64,000 bases of DNA from Alteripontixanthobacter sp. (GTDB lineage: Bacteria > Pseudomonadota > Alphaproteobacteria > Sphingomonadales > Sphingomonadaceae). The DNA is taken from assembly GCA_039968605.1 (NCBI GenBank), contig JBDVPM010000008.1, positions 2,470,968 to 2,534,967 on the forward strand, given 5' to 3'. The position numbers and the translations under genes were made by a program. Positions 43,918-54,600 of this stretch are shown one piece after another. How positions within the stretch are numbered: position 1 is the stretch's first letter; the number at the start of each line of letters is the position of its first letter. The notes beneath the pieces were generated by a model. That model made no database searches, was not told where the DNA came from, and worked only from the letters and a program-made list of their open reading frames with translations.

Positions 43918-44180
43918 CCTGTCCCGCAGCGATGCAGGCGGCACCCGCGCTGCGCAGCGGTTGCATCAAAGCGCACAGTTCTTGCCAAAATGGCGGTTGG
44001 CATTGCGCGCAGCCTCGTCTATCAGCGCGCCCAAACCGGCACCTGCCGGGAATGGGGCAAAACGGGCTAAATCGCACGCAATCGCACGCTGCGGACCACA
44101 CTTGCGCTGACTTCCCGAAAGTGCCGGACGATTGATCCGGAATGTTTGGCCCGGAATGATTAGTACGAGGCGAGTAGTTA
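43918..44180. other. Intergenic region upstream of petABC with short repeats
   Basis: 263 bp without a convincing gene. It contains a 10-bp tandem duplication (aatcgcacgc, 44070-44089) and two copies of ccggaatg at 44137-44144 and 44151-44158, close to the petA start. It should contain the petABC promoter; the repeats could be regulator sites, but no known operator was recognised. Confidence 0.6.
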
Positions 44181-44765
44181 ATGGCTGATACGACAGGCAC
44201 TGCGACACCCGATGTAGTGGCCGACCATGATGGCGGGGGCGAAGACGGCGTCGATCGCCGCGACTGGATCAAGATTGCCGCCGTCGCAACGGCTGGCGTG
44301 GGCGGTGTGGGCATCGTCTATCCGCTGGTCAGCCAGTGGGCTCCGTCGAAGGATGTGCTGGCCGAAAGCTCCACCGAAGTGGATATCTCGGGCATCGAAA
44401 CCGGCCAGGCGATCAAGGCGATCTTCCGTAAACAGCCGCTCTTCGTGCGCCGTTTGACGGCCCGCGAGATGGCCGAAGCCGATGCCGTGCCCACCGGATC
44501 GCTGCGCGACGCGCAATCGCTCGCCGACCGGACGCTGGAAGGCAATGAAGACCTGCTCGTCACCATGGGCGTGTGCACCCATCTCGGCTGCGTGCCATTG
44601 GGTGCTGCCGAGGGTGAGAACAAGGGCGAATTCGGGGGTTATTTCTGCCCCTGCCACGGCAGCCATTACGATACGGCGGGCCGCATTCGCAAAGGTCCGG
44701 CGCCGACCAATCTGGAAGTTCCGGAATATGAATTCATCTCCGACACCGTGATCCGGGTCGGCTGA
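44181..44765 (+). CDS. petA: Ubiquinol-cytochrome c reductase Rieske iron-sulfur subunit
   Basis: The 194-residue Rieske protein of the cytochrome bc1 complex. The N-terminus has [26 protein letters not shown] (about 31-56), an arginine-containing Tat-like signal anchor. The 2Fe-2S ligands are in CTHLGC (near 134-139) and CPCHGS (near 155-160), with the disulfide-forming cysteines in the same boxes. It takes electrons from ubiquinol at the Qo site and passes them to cytochrome c1. First gene of petABC. Confidence 0.97.
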   Translation: MADTTGTATPDVVADHDGGGEDGVDRRDWIKIAAVATAGVGGVGIVYPLVSQWAPSKDVLAESSTEVDISGIETGQAIKAIFRKQPLFVRRLTAREMAEADAVPTGSLRDAQSLADRTLEGNEDLLVTMGVCTHLGCVPLGAAEGENKGEFGGYFCPCHGSHYDTAGRIRKGPAPTNLEVPEYEFISDTVIRVG

Positions 44766-44784
44766 GCAAGCTGAGAGAACAGGC

Positions 44785-46080
44785 ATGAGCTTCCCCTGGG
44801 CCAGAGAATATACGCCGGCGAACGGCTTCACGCAGTGGATGGACGACCGCCTGCCATTGCCGCGCCTCGTCTATAATGCGGTGGGTGCGGGCTATCCCGT
44901 GCCGCGCAATCTCAATTATTTCTGGAATTTCGGGGTCCTGGCAGGGTTCTGTCTGGTGCTGCAGATCGTCACTGGCGTTATCCTGGCGATGCATTATTCC
45001 GCCGATGCCGGCGTTGCCTTTGCCAAGACCGAGCACATCATGCGCGATGTCAATTGGGGCTGGGCGATGCGCTATGCCCACGCCAACGGGGCCAGCTTCT
45101 TCTTCATCGTGATCTACCTGCATATCTTCCGTGGCTTCTATTACAGCTCCTACAAGGCCCCGCGCGAGATGATCTGGCTGCTGGGCGTGGTGATTTTCCT
45201 GCTTCTGATGGCGACAGCTTTCATGGGTTACGTGCTGCCATGGGGCCAGATGAGCTTCTGGGGGGCGAAGGTGATCACCGGCCTGTTCAGCGCCATTCCG
45301 CTGATCGGCGAGCCGCTGCAAGTGTGGATCCTGGGCGGCTTTGCGCCGGGCGATGCCGCGCTCAACCGCTTTTTCAGCCTGCACTTCATGCTGCCCTTCA
45401 TCACCGCGGGCGTGGTGATCCTGCATATCTGGGCGTTGCACATTCCCGGATCGAGCAACCCGACCGGCGTGGAAATCAAGAGCGAGAGCGACACGCTGCC
45501 GTTCCACCCATATTACACGGCGAAGGACGGCTTCGGCCTGGGCATCTTCCTGATCCTTTATGCGATCATGGTGTTCTACCTGCCGAACGCTCTGGGTCAC
45601 CCGGACAATTATATCGAGGCGAACCCGCTATCCACACCGGCACATATCGTGCCCGAATGGTATTTCTGGCCGTTCTACGCGATCCTGCGCGCTTTCACGG
45701 TGGACTTCATCCTGCCGGCCAAGCTGTGGGGCGTGCTGGCCATGTTCTCCGCCATCTTGATGTGGTTCATCCTGCCGTGGCTGGACCGTTCGCCGGTGCG
45801 CAGCGGACATTATCGTCCGATGTTCAAGAAGTTTTTCTGGTTCGGCCTGATCCCCTGCATGTTGGTTCTGTTCGCTTGCGGCGGCCTGCCGGCTGAAGAG
45901 CCGTATGTGATGCTCAGCCAGATCGCGACGGCTTATTACTTCCTGCATTTCCTGGTGATCATCCCGGTGGTCTCCTCGATCGAAAAGCCGGAGCCGCTGC
46001 CTTATTCCATCACCGAAGCGGTGCTGGGATCGGACAAGAAAGCCGTCTTGGGCGAAAACGCCGAACCGGTCGCGGTTTGA
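44785..46080 (+). CDS. petB: Cytochrome b of the bc1 complex
   Basis: A 431-residue, eight-helix diheme cytochrome b. Family stretches include [50 protein letters not shown] (heme-ligating His in helices B and D), [17 protein letters not shown] (Qo-site region) and [14 protein letters not shown] (the PEWY motif). Length is that of the separate alphaproteobacterial cytochrome b, not a fused b/c1. It lies 19 bp after petA and 30 bp before petC. Confidence 0.98.
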   Translation: MSFPWAREYTPANGFTQWMDDRLPLPRLVYNAVGAGYPVPRNLNYFWNFGVLAGFCLVLQIVTGVILAMHYSADAGVAFAKTEHIMRDVNWGWAMRYAHANGASFFFIVIYLHIFRGFYYSSYKAPREMIWLLGVVIFLLLMATAFMGYVLPWGQMSFWGAKVITGLFSAIPLIGEPLQVWILGGFAPGDAALNRFFSLHFMLPFITAGVVILHIWALHIPGSSNPTGVEIKSESDTLPFHPYYTAKDGFGLGIFLILYAIMVFYLPNALGHPDNYIEANPLSTPAHIVPEWYFWPFYAILRAFTVDFILPAKLWGVLAMFSAILMWFILPWLDRSPVRSGHYRPMFKKFFWFGLIPCMLVLFACGGLPAEEPYVMLSQIATAYYFLHFLVIIPVVSSIEKPEPLPYSITEAVLGSDKKAVLGENAEPVAV

Positions 46081-46110
46081 GCCAGAGATAGACAAGAGAA
46101 AGAACGCATA

Positions 46111-46983
46111 ATGGTCCGTCTCATTGCCATCCTTGTCGGTCTGGGCTTCACCTTCGTGGTGATGTTCGCCTTCGTCATCGGCGCCTACACCGCCGCGACC
46201 GAAGGCTTGGGCGAAGAAAGTGCAGAATATGCCTTTCACGCCGATTCGAAGCCTCCCGCAGGCGGCTTCAGCTTCACCGGGCCGTTCGGCACCTATGACC
46301 GGCAGCAATTGCAGCGCGGCTTCCAGGTCTATCAGGAAGTATGCGCCAGCTGCCATTCGCTGAAATACGTCTCGTTCCGCAACATGGTCGATCTGGGCTA
46401 TAGCGAGGCCGAGGTGAAGGCCATCGCCGCCGCGGCGCAGGTTCCGGGCATCGATCCCGGTACCGGCGAATCGACCTTCCGCCCGGGCGTGCCGACCGAT
46501 AAGTTCCCCGATCCTTATCCCAACGCTATCGCGGCGGCAGCGGCGAACAACAATGCGATCCCGCCCGATCTTTCGCTGATCACCAAGGCGCGGCCCAACG
46601 GTAGCGAATATGTCTATTCGCTGCTGACCGGCTACGGCCCGATCAGCCCTGAATTGAAGGCGGCATTCCCCGAATTCGAGACCGGCGAAAATCTCTATTT
46701 CAACAAGTATTTTCCCAATCTCAATATCGCGATGGCTCCGCCGCTGACGCAGGATGGCCAGGTCACATACGCACCGGGCAACCCCGATCCCACGATCCGG
46801 CAGATGTCGGCGGACGTGTCCGCGTTTCTGACCTGGACGGCGGAACCGACCATGGAAAAGCGCAAGCAGACCGGGTTCTTCGTGGTACTGTTCCTGATAT
46901 TCGCCACGGTGCTCGCCTGGTTTGCCAAGAAGCAGGTCTGGTCCGACGTCAAGCCGAAGCGGCGCGAGGGCGAGGACGCCTGA
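46111..46983 (+). CDS. petC: Cytochrome c1 of the bc1 complex
   Basis: A 290-residue c-type cytochrome. An N-terminal hydrophobic signal/anchor (about 5-28) precedes the single heme-binding site CASCHS (near 83-88). A met ligand is likely in NIAMAPPL near 207, and a C-terminal membrane anchor (GFFVVLFLIFATVLAWFA) holds the soluble domain at the periplasmic face. It accepts electrons from the Rieske protein and reduces soluble or membrane cytochrome c. Last gene of petABC. Confidence 0.97.
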   Translation: MVRLIAILVGLGFTFVVMFAFVIGAYTAATEGLGEESAEYAFHADSKPPAGGFSFTGPFGTYDRQQLQRGFQVYQEVCASCHSLKYVSFRNMVDLGYSEAEVKAIAAAAQVPGIDPGTGESTFRPGVPTDKFPDPYPNAIAAAAANNNAIPPDLSLITKARPNGSEYVYSLLTGYGPISPELKAAFPEFETGENLYFNKYFPNLNIAMAPPLTQDGQVTYAPGNPDPTIRQMSADVSAFLTWTAEPTMEKRKQTGFFVVLFLIFATVLAWFAKKQVWSDVKPKRREGEDA

Positions 46984-47031
46984 GCGACTGTCAGGCGTTG
47001 TCCCGACAGTATGGCGGGTAGTGGCTCGGCC

Positions 47032-47568
47032 ATGACACCGGAACAGATCAAGGGCCTGATCCGAACAGTGCCGGATTTCCCCGCGCCGGGAATTGCCTTT
47101 CGCGACATTACCAGCCTGCTCGCGCACGGCCCGGGCCTTGCGGCGACAATCGACCACCTCACCGCTCATGCCCGCTCTGCCGGGGCGCAGGCCGTCGCCG
47201 GGATCGAGGCGCGCGGCTTCGTGTTCGGCGCGGCGGTCGCGGCCAATCTGGGCATCGGCTTCATCCCCATCCGCAAGCCCGGCAAGCTGCCGGTGGAAAC
47301 GATCGGTATCGATTACGCGCTGGAATATGGCAGCGACCGGCTGGAACTGGACCCCTCCGCCATCGACACGGGCCAGCGTGTCCTGCTGCTCGACGATCTG
47401 ATCGCCACGGGAGGCACCGCATTGGCCGGTGCACGATTGCTAAGGCAAGCTGGCGGCTCGGTCGAGCACGCTTCTTTTGTAATCGATCTGCCCGACCTCG
47501 GCGGCGCGGCGAAGCTGCGCGAAGCAGGCCTGACGGTAAACGCCTTGATGGCGTTTGACGGCGAATGA
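47032..47568 (+). CDS. apt: Adenine phosphoribosyltransferase
   Basis: Apt salvages adenine with PRPP to give AMP. The 178-residue protein has FPAPGIAFRDITSLLA near 16-31, GIEARGFVFGAAVA near 56-69, RKPGKLP near 80-86 and the PRPP-binding VLLLDDLIATGGTALA near 117-132. The ATG before TPEQIKG was used; an ATG seven codons upstream is a possible alternative. It follows petC by 48 bp, with a small hairpin (actgtc/gacagt) in the gap. Confidence 0.96.
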   Translation: MTPEQIKGLIRTVPDFPAPGIAFRDITSLLAHGPGLAATIDHLTAHARSAGAQAVAGIEARGFVFGAAVAANLGIGFIPIRKPGKLPVETIGIDYALEYGSDRLELDPSAIDTGQRVLLLDDLIATGGTALAGARLLRQAGGSVEHASFVIDLPDLGGAAKLREAGLTVNALMAFDGE

Positions 47569-47665
47569 TGCGTGCGGCTCGGCCAGATTGGCATCGTCTT
47601 CGGGAAATAAATCGGCCCGAATGCATTGCATATGCGGGCGCTGTGCCCTTCGGTGGGGCATAAAG

Positions 47666-49546
47666 ATGGAATCGCAAGCACTCGTCATAGCCATTGTCGG
47701 CATATTGGGTATCGGCGCGCAGTGGATTGCGTGGCGGACCGGTTGGCCGGCCATCGTGCTGATGCTGCTGGCCGGCTTCCTCGCCGGGCCGGTGCTGGGG
47801 GCCTTTGCCCCCGAAATGGCGCTCGACCCGCGCGAAACCTTTGGCGAATTGCTGGAGCCGATGGTGGCGATCGGCGTGGCGCTGATCCTGTTCGAAGGTG
47901 GCCTCAGCCTGGATTTCAGGGAGCTTCGCCATTCGGGCGAGGCAGTGATCCGGCTGGCAACCCTGGGCGTGGTGTTCGGCTGGGCGTTCGGTTCGGCTGC
48001 CGGCTATTACATCGCCGGATTGCAGCTGCCCGTAGCGGTCCTTTTCGGCGGGATTCTGGTCGTAACCGGCCCGACTGTGGTCATCCCGTTGCTGCGCCAA
48101 TCGGCGGTAAAGACGCGTCCCGGCTCGATCCTGAAATGGGAAGCCATCGTCAACGATCCCACCGGCGCCCTGTGCGCGGTGATCGCCTATGAATATTTCC
48201 GCAAGGTAGCCGAATCGCCCAGCGCTTCGCTGATCGAAGTTGTGCCGCCGATGATCATCGCAGCGGTGCTGTCCGGGCTGATCGGCTATGCTGCGGCGCG
48301 GGCCATTGCCTGGGCGTTCCCACGCGGACTGGTTCCCGAATATCTCAAGGTGCCGGTGCTGTTCACCGTGGTGATCGGCGTGTTCGTCCTGTCCAACAAG
48401 ATCGAGCATGAGGCCGGACTGGTCGCCGTAACGGTGATGGGCGTGGCGCTGGCCAATATGAATGTGCAGTCGCTGCGCAGTATCCACCCGTTCAAGGAAA
48501 ACATCGCGGTGCTGCTGGTCAGCGGTATCTTCATCCTGCTGTCCTCCTCGCTGCGGCTGGAGGAGCTGACCTATCTGGGCACGACCTGGCGTTTCGGGGT
48601 GTTCCTGCTTGCCTTGCTGTTCCTCGTCCGCCCGGCGACCGTGCTGCTAAGCCTGCTGGGCAGCAGCGTGCCGTGGAACGAGCGATTGTTCCTCGCCTGG
48701 ATCGCCCCGCGCGGTATCGTGCTGGTGGCTATTTCGGGCCTGTTCGCGCTGCGCCTAGGCGAGCTCGGCTTTGCCGGCGGCGAATTGCTGATCGGGCTGA
48801 GCTTCGCAGTGGTCGTGGCCACGGTGGTGGCGCATGGTTTCAGCATCGATGCGGTTGCCCGGTTGCTGAAGGTCAAGGGCGCGACCCGGCCCGGCCTGCT
48901 GATCGTGGGCGCGACCCCCTGGACCATCGAACTTGCGCAGCAGATGCACGATCTCAAAACGCCGGTGCTGCTGGTCGATTCCAGCTGGAGCCGCTTGCGT
49001 GCCGCTCGGCAGAAGGGTCTGCCACTTTATCACGGCGAGATCCTCAACGAGGCGACCGAGCATAATCTCGATCTGGCACCCTACCAGGTGCTCGTCGCGG
49101 CGACCGATAACGAGGCTTACAACACGCTGGTCTGCAACGAATTCGCCCATGAGATCGGCCGCGATGCGGTGTATCAGCTGGGCGAGCCGGGTGACGAGCA
49201 TGATCGCCACGCGCTGCCCGAATCGCTGCGCGGGCGTGAATTGTTCGAAGCGGGCTTCGGGGTCGAAGAAGTGCAGAAACGCCTTGGCGAAGGCTGGGTC
49301 TTCCGCAAAACGCGCCTGTCCGACGAATTCGACTTCGAGGATGCGCAGGAGACGCTCCCCGATTCCGCCCACATGCTCCTGCTGCTGCGCCGCAGCGGCC
49401 GGATGCGCTTCTTCACCCATGCTCGCCGGCCGGAGCCGCGTGCCGGCGATACCATCCTGTCCTTCTCCCCGCCGCATGTCCGCAGCGAGGAAAAGGAGCG
49501 CGAAAGAAACGAGAGACGCGGCGGCCCGCGTCCGCAACCAGCGTGA
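47666..49546 (+). CDS. CPA1-type cation:proton antiporter with C-terminal RCK (TrkA-N) domain
   Basis: A 626-residue protein. The first about 390 residues contain about 12 membrane helices with antiporter motifs, for example GVALILFEGGLSLDF and the TGPTVVIPLL/NDPTGALCAV stretches carrying the ion-binding acidic residue. Residues about 410-530 form a Rossmann-like TrkA-N/RCK domain (LLIVGATPWTIELAQQM, LVDSSWSRL, VAATDNEAYNTLVC). The fold suggests nucleotide-regulated Na+(K+)/H+ exchange. The start is set before the first helix; in-frame codons upstream cross a Cys-rich non-homologous stretch. The next gene overlaps its stop codon. Confidence 0.9.
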   Translation: MESQALVIAIVGILGIGAQWIAWRTGWPAIVLMLLAGFLAGPVLGAFAPEMALDPRETFGELLEPMVAIGVALILFEGGLSLDFRELRHSGEAVIRLATLGVVFGWAFGSAAGYYIAGLQLPVAVLFGGILVVTGPTVVIPLLRQSAVKTRPGSILKWEAIVNDPTGALCAVIAYEYFRKVAESPSASLIEVVPPMIIAAVLSGLIGYAAARAIAWAFPRGLVPEYLKVPVLFTVVIGVFVLSNKIEHEAGLVAVTVMGVALANMNVQSLRSIHPFKENIAVLLVSGIFILLSSSLRLEELTYLGTTWRFGVFLLALLFLVRPATVLLSLLGSSVPWNERLFLAWIAPRGIVLVAISGLFALRLGELGFAGGELLIGLSFAVVVATVVAHGFSIDAVARLLKVKGATRPGLLIVGATPWTIELAQQMHDLKTPVLLVDSSWSRLRAARQKGLPLYHGEILNEATEHNLDLAPYQVLVAATDNEAYNTLVCNEFAHEIGRDAVYQLGEPGDEHDRHALPESLRGRELFEAGFGVEEVQKRLGEGWVFRKTRLSDEFDFEDAQETLPDSAHMLLLLRRSGRMRFFTHARRPEPRAGDTILSFSPPHVRSEEKERERNERRGGPRPQPA

Positions 49547-50184
49547 GTATGATGAGCGACATAAACTCCCCCCTTCGCCCTATCCTGCTGCCGGCGGCCC
49601 TGTCGGCCGCGCTGACACTGGCAGCCTGCGACAGCCAGCGTGGAGATGCTCCGCCCGAGCCCGAACCGACGGTTACGCCCAGCGCCCAGCCGTCGCAGTC
49701 CATCATCCGCGAAGGGTTCGACGAGCCGGAACCGATCGTCCCGCTGGAAACGCTGGAAGGGACAATCGGCTTTCCCGAAGGCGGGGCAAAGCTGGACGAT
49801 GCCGCCCGCGCAGAATTGCAGCAAATCGTCGAATCGGACCAGTTCGCCGAAGGTTGGCCGATCGTCCTGCGCGCGCATAGCGATGCGGGCGGCACCGATG
49901 CCGCCAATATGCGCGCATCGCAGGCGCGCGGCGATGCGGTGGCCGAATGGTTGATGGAAAAGGGTGTGAGCGAAGATCGCATCACCGTGATCGCATTCGG
50001 CGAGCAAAACCCCGCCGAGCCGAATGCCAGGCCCGATGGCACTCCCAATGAAGCAGGCCGCGCCGCCAATCGCCGTGTCGACGTGACGCTGGCCGATCCC
50101 GATCCGGAGCCCGAGGACGAAACCACCTCGTTCTTCGGCGAAGCTGCCGACGACGAGAGCGAAAGCGCAGCCAAAGCCAGATAA
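49543..50184 (+). CDS. OmpA-family lipoprotein
   Basis: A 213-residue predicted lipoprotein with lipobox LAAC near residues 26-29 and a Pro/Glu/Thr-rich linker. An OmpA-like domain spans about 70-185 (IGFPEGGAKLDDAARAELQQIV, VLRAHSDAGGTDAANMRASQARGDAVAEWLM, NRRVDVTLA), which binds peptidoglycan. The acidic C-terminal tail is unusual. The GTG at this position overlaps the antiporter stop (GTGA). ATGs at 49549 and 49552 are alternatives and would not change the signal. Confidence 0.88.
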   Translation: MSMMSDINSPLRPILLPAALSAALTLAACDSQRGDAPPEPEPTVTPSAQPSQSIIREGFDEPEPIVPLETLEGTIGFPEGGAKLDDAARAELQQIVESDQFAEGWPIVLRAHSDAGGTDAANMRASQARGDAVAEWLMEKGVSEDRITVIAFGEQNPAEPNARPDGTPNEAGRAANRRVDVTLADPDPEPEDETTSFFGEAADDESESAAKAR

Positions 50185-50252
50185 GCCGCCGATTGGCGCA
50201 GCAAAACCGTTGACGGATCGCCCCTGCCGGTGGCAAGCGCCTTCTTGAGCGG

Positions 50253-50326
50253 GCGGGTATAGCTTAGTGGTAAAGCCCCAGCCTTCCAAGCTGGTTATGC
50301 GGGTTCGATTCCCGCTACCCGCTCCA
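50253..50326 (+). tRNA. tRNA-Gly (anticodon TCC), island integration site
   Basis: A 74-nt tRNA with encoded CCA. Acceptor gcgggta pairs with tacccgc, the anticodon loop cttccaa gives TCC, and the T-arm is gcgggttcgattcccgc. It reads GGA/GGG glycine codons. Its 3' part is duplicated at 60699-60712, showing that the island inserted in this gene while leaving it intact. Confidence 0.96.
50307..50320 (+). repeat. attL core (14-bp direct repeat in tRNA-Gly)
   Basis: gattcccgctaccc in the T-arm and acceptor of tRNA-Gly, identical to 60699-60712. Sequence beyond the 14 bp diverges at both sides, as expected for an attachment core after integration. Confidence 0.85.
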
Positions 50327-50526
50327 CTTTCCTGATCGTTGTTGTTCGCATGCGTTTGGACATTCTCCAGAAAATCGAGCTATTCTACCGATTTGGTGGC
50401 CAAGTTCATTCAATGCCGTTCACTTATTGCCACCCAGAAAAGGGGGCCAAAGTGGGGGCCACGTGTCTTGGCCAATTGGAGTGGCCCCCATCAAGGGGGC
50501 CACATCAGGATAAATAGGCGGCAAAT
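50327..50526. promoter_or_regulatory. attL-proximal region with gggggccac repeats (possible integrase/Xis arm sites)
   Basis: 200 bp without a gene between tRNA-Gly and the integrase remnant. The motif ggggg-cca(c) occurs at 50442-50449, 50454-50462 and 50495-50503, and inverted at 50481-50489. One more exact copy (gggggccac) and a partial copy lie at 60634-60642 and 60622-60627 next to attR. Placement near both ends fits arm-type binding sites of a tyrosine integrase or its directionality factor; this is inference. Confidence 0.6.
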
Positions 50527-51653
50527 ATGGCACTCACCGATATTGCGATTCGAAACGCTAAACCTCGGACGAAACCCTACAAAATGGGTGATGCCCTTGG
50601 GCTGTTCCTATTGGTCCAGCCTTCCGGTGGCAAACTTTGGCGATTGAAATACCGGATTGACGGGCGAGAAAAGAAGCTGGGTTTTGGCACCTACCCAGAA
50701 GTCAGTCTGAGTGAGGCGCGTAAAAGGCGCGACGAAGCACGCGAGCTAATTGCAGGTGGAATGGATCCCTCTAGGGAAAAGCAGCGTGAAAAAATCCGCT
50801 CGCGTGTTTATGCCGGAAACACGTTCTCAGCCGTTTCCGCAGAATACTGCGCGAAAAGGCGATGCGACGGCGCAAAGCGCTGGGCGCCTGCCACTGCCAG
50901 CCGGGTAACCTTGAGAGCGCCCGCCGCACACTCCAATTGGCCAGCGCAGTCTTCAGATATGCAGTTGCAACCGCCCGGCTGGTATCTGATCCGACCCGCG
51001 ACCTTCGTGGGGCGCTGACGTCCCCGACGGTCACGCATTATGGGGCGATCACTGATGCCAGTCGCGTTGGTGAACTGTTGCGCGCCATCGACGGCTATGA
51101 AGGCCAAGGCTTTACCAGACAGGCGTTGCAGATCGCACCGCACGTATTTGTCCGCCCCGGCGAACTTCGTCACGCAGATTGGAGCGAGATCGATCTCGAC
51201 GAGGCGCTTTGGATTATCCCGGCTGAAAAGATGAAGATGCGGAAAGCGCATCACGTCCCTCTGTCCGGCCAAGCAGTCGAACTATTCCGGGTGATGCATT
51301 CCGCCACTGGGCCATCGGGCTATGTCTTCCCCTCTGTCCGGACGCGCACGCGGCCGATGAGCGACAACACCATGAACGCAGCCCTTCGGCGGCTGGGATA
51401 TACTAGTAATGAAATGACTGCGCACGGCTTTCGGGCGATGGCATCCACCCTTTTAAACGAAAGCGGCAAATGGCATGCGGATGCAATTGAGCGGGCACTG
51501 GCTTATGGCGACCAAGACCGCACCCGGGCCGCCTACCATCGGGGAGCGCACTGGAAAGAGCGCGTCGAAATGGCTCAATGGTGGTCGAATTATCTGGCCC
51601 GGCTTCGCACGGGAGCCGAAATTGTGCCGTTCCCCGAGCGGGAAGTTAGCTAA
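50527..51653 (+). pseudogene. P4-type tyrosine integrase, disrupted by internal deletion and frame change
   Basis: The first part (to about 50895) reads as a DUF4102-type integrase N-terminus: MALTDIAIRNAKPRTKPYKM, GLFLLVQPSGGKLWRLKYR and KKLGFGTYPEVSLSEARKRR, then the start of the core-binding domain. From about 50897 the homologous reading continues in another frame, from NLESARRTLQ through the catalytic domain: RPGELRHADW (first catalytic Arg), HGFRAMASTLLNE (His-x-x-Arg), and a Tyr in AYHRGAHW. From memory of close relatives, some 35 residues of the core-binding domain are missing at the junction. A full-length product is not expected. Confidence 0.85.
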
Positions 51654-51664
51654 GCCCCCACCGT

Positions 51665-54600
51665 TCATCCTTCGGGATCGTTGCTGTCCTCTTCGCTGCC
51701 GTTATCGCACTCTTTGGCTTCAACTCCCATCAACCCGAGCAGATCGCCCGCTGCGCTTGGACCAGACCTGGGAGCCTTCCGTTCATCAGATGTTGGAGTC
51801 GGCAAGTCAGTTGCTCTGAAACAAGGCCCAGCGACGATCTTGTCCAGTTGCGCCTCAAGATCAGGTTCCATTGCCAATGTGGCTTCGAGCACCCAGAGAA
51901 GTTCAAGCAGTTCCTCGCTCATCCGGGCCGTCCAGCGTTCCGGGCGAATAAGGTCCAGCGGCGAAGATTTCTTACCCGCACGATTTTTCATCCGATAGCC
52001 GAGCCAGGACTGCACCACTTTGAGGCCCGAAACCTCAAACTCCCAGACTTTCGACGAAACTGGGCCAATTCGGCCAGTCGCAATTGTGATTTCGCCCCTG
52101 TTCGGATCGAAGGTGTAGGTTTCAGGATACTGAGCTGTGTTGTCGGGAACCCCCTTAATTATCTTGGCTGCACCGGCCGACACCTGATCACCACGTTCAC
52201 CACCGCGAAATCGCTCGGCATAGGTATGAAGCCAGATCAGCTTGCGGCCCAGCTTTGCTGTATTGGCAAAAACCTTGCCGTCCTTCGTCAGCGGGACGCG
52301 CGGACCAGGAGTTTCCAGTTCGTTCCAGAAGCGGCGGGTGTATGACTGTCCTCCCAAGGCTGCATATATATAGGCCGCAAGGTCCTCTGGTGTGATCGAT
52401 GCATCGTATTGCATCGCCAGCACTTCTAGAAAGCCCCCGGTTATGTTCGGATCGGTTCCGTCCGCGTCACGATACAGCGGGAACACGTCCTTCCCGCCAC
52501 GGCCGCAAAAGACGTCAAGATCGGGAAGCTCTGCGGTGGCAGTTATCGCCCCGCCGACACCAAGCATTTTGGTCATAAGTGAAGCGAAGAAGAGGTTGGC
52601 CTCACCTCTGGCTTTGATCAACGGCGGCCGGAGATAATCGCCAACCCGATTATCTATCAGTGCATATTGCCGGTCGAATGATCGATAGCAATAGCGGCCG
52701 ACCGCAGGAGCGGCATCGGCTGAAACAAGGGTCGCCAGCGCTTTCCCATCCCCGCCTTCGAAGTCCGAATATGATTTGGAAATCTTCCGGTCACGCGTTT
52801 CCTTGAAAAGCTTCTTTCTCGCATCGAGGGATGCCGAACATAACTCCTTCCAACGTCTGCCAAGTGTTTCGGCGTTTTCACCAATTGGCCAAACTCTTTT
52901 GAATTGGGAGCCACTGTGCTGCCAGGGAAAGATATCCGTCAGTTCAGGCCAGAAAAAATAAGCGGCATTTGAGCGGGGATAGAACGGGTCTTGCCAGCCA
53001 TGAGAGACGGCTTCCCAAGGCAGGGCGTCAATTAAATCAAGAGCGTCGAGTGCAAGGAGTTTGGCGGCCCGGTTGTCTGCCTCGACCCGAGCATATCTCA
53101 CATTGGCGGCCGTCTCCGTGTCTCGTGTTCCGGAACGAACACCGATTGTGATTGCGACCGGAGTCTGTATGTTGAAAACATTGGGTGTTTTTCGGGTCCC
53201 GAGCAGATCGCCTCCAAGGTTGATTATATAGATTTCGTCGAACTCGCGCCGCATGTGTTCGCGCATGCCCACGAAGGCGGGGCCGCCGAGAAAGCTGGAT
53301 GCGGTGATGAAGGTGACAATGCCGCCGCAGGTCTGCTGTTCGAACAACCGCCAGAGCGCCCAGCGCCAGAAATAGACATAATCATTGTATAGGTTCTTCA
53401 GGTGAATTCCCGCTCCAGCTTTCGTCGCGGGTTCAGTGAAATCTTTGAAGATCGGTCGATCTCCTTGTTCCTCAGCTTTTGCTCCGCCCTCAATCTGGTC
53501 GCCAAATCGAACCCAGCCACCCTTGCGCTTCGTGGATGTGTCACCTTCGTCGATATGTTGTCGGTCGTATGGAGGGTTGCCGAGGCAAACGAGGATCTCG
53601 CCGCCCTGCTTCACCTTTCGTGCAGCCTCATGCTCCTGCGTCAGCGTCTTGTGTGTCAAGTCCAGCCCGCCAGGAGGCGCCTTATTCGGACTTGAAAGCG
53701 TGTCGGCAAGATAGATGTTGAGCCGCTTGTCCAGCTTCTCATCAGGCTCGTCTTCTGCCTTGTCGGCGTTCATCGCTCCTTCCAGCGCCTGTGTTAGCCG
53801 CAGGTGGGCGACGGCATAAGGTCCGACTAGAATCTCGAATCCATGCATGTTTTCGGCCATTTGACGAGCGCGTGCGGCGACAGCGCCGGGGCCGGACCGG
53901 GAGCGCACTTTCTCCAGACCGTGCTTGACTGCCGCAACGGGATAGGTGCCGGTGCCGACGGCAGGGTCAAGAAAGACCACGCCGTCATCGGCGAAGCCCA
54001 GCTTCTTGCCGAACCGCTTCTCCAGCAGTTCGCTGGCCAGCCGCACTTGCAATTCAACGACCTCGCGAGGGGTGTAATAGACGCCATAATCCCTGCGCAG
54101 CTTCGGATCATATGCGGCGAGAAAATCCTCGTAGAAATAGAGCCACAGATCGGGCTTGGATTTCAGGAAGTCGTGGGGATTAAGCGCTTCCAGCGACCGC
54201 TGGAGCATTTCAAATCCGACCGACAGTTCCTTTCGAGCCTCCGGCTGCCCCAGCAATTCAAGGGTGCGGGCAAGAAGACCGTTATTCTTGTCGAGCGTCT
54301 TGGCAGCTTCGGCTGGGTCCAGCTTGTCCGCTCCCGAAAGTCGGGCCAAGAGCATCGCGTAGGTGACGGTCTGCGCGTAGGCATCAGCAAATTTCCCATT
54401 GTCGGAATCCGGAAAGAAGAACTGCCGCCACTCGTTAGCGAGAAGTTTCACCGCTGAACCAGGTTGATCAAGAGCGTTCTCGACCTCCGAGCGCAAGAAA
54501 CGGCTGAGGGGGGCGAGATATTGGGCCAAACTGGATGGGTTGTGGGGGACATTGGGGGTCCAGCCGAGAAAATCCCGGAGCAACCTTTCCAAGCCATCGG

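Noticed and set aside
50862-51653. Catalytic half of the integrase as a separate intact gene
   Set aside because: The first ATG of that frame lies before the homologous region and gives non-homologous residues at the start; the piece lacks the core-binding domain, so it is treated as part of a pseudogene.
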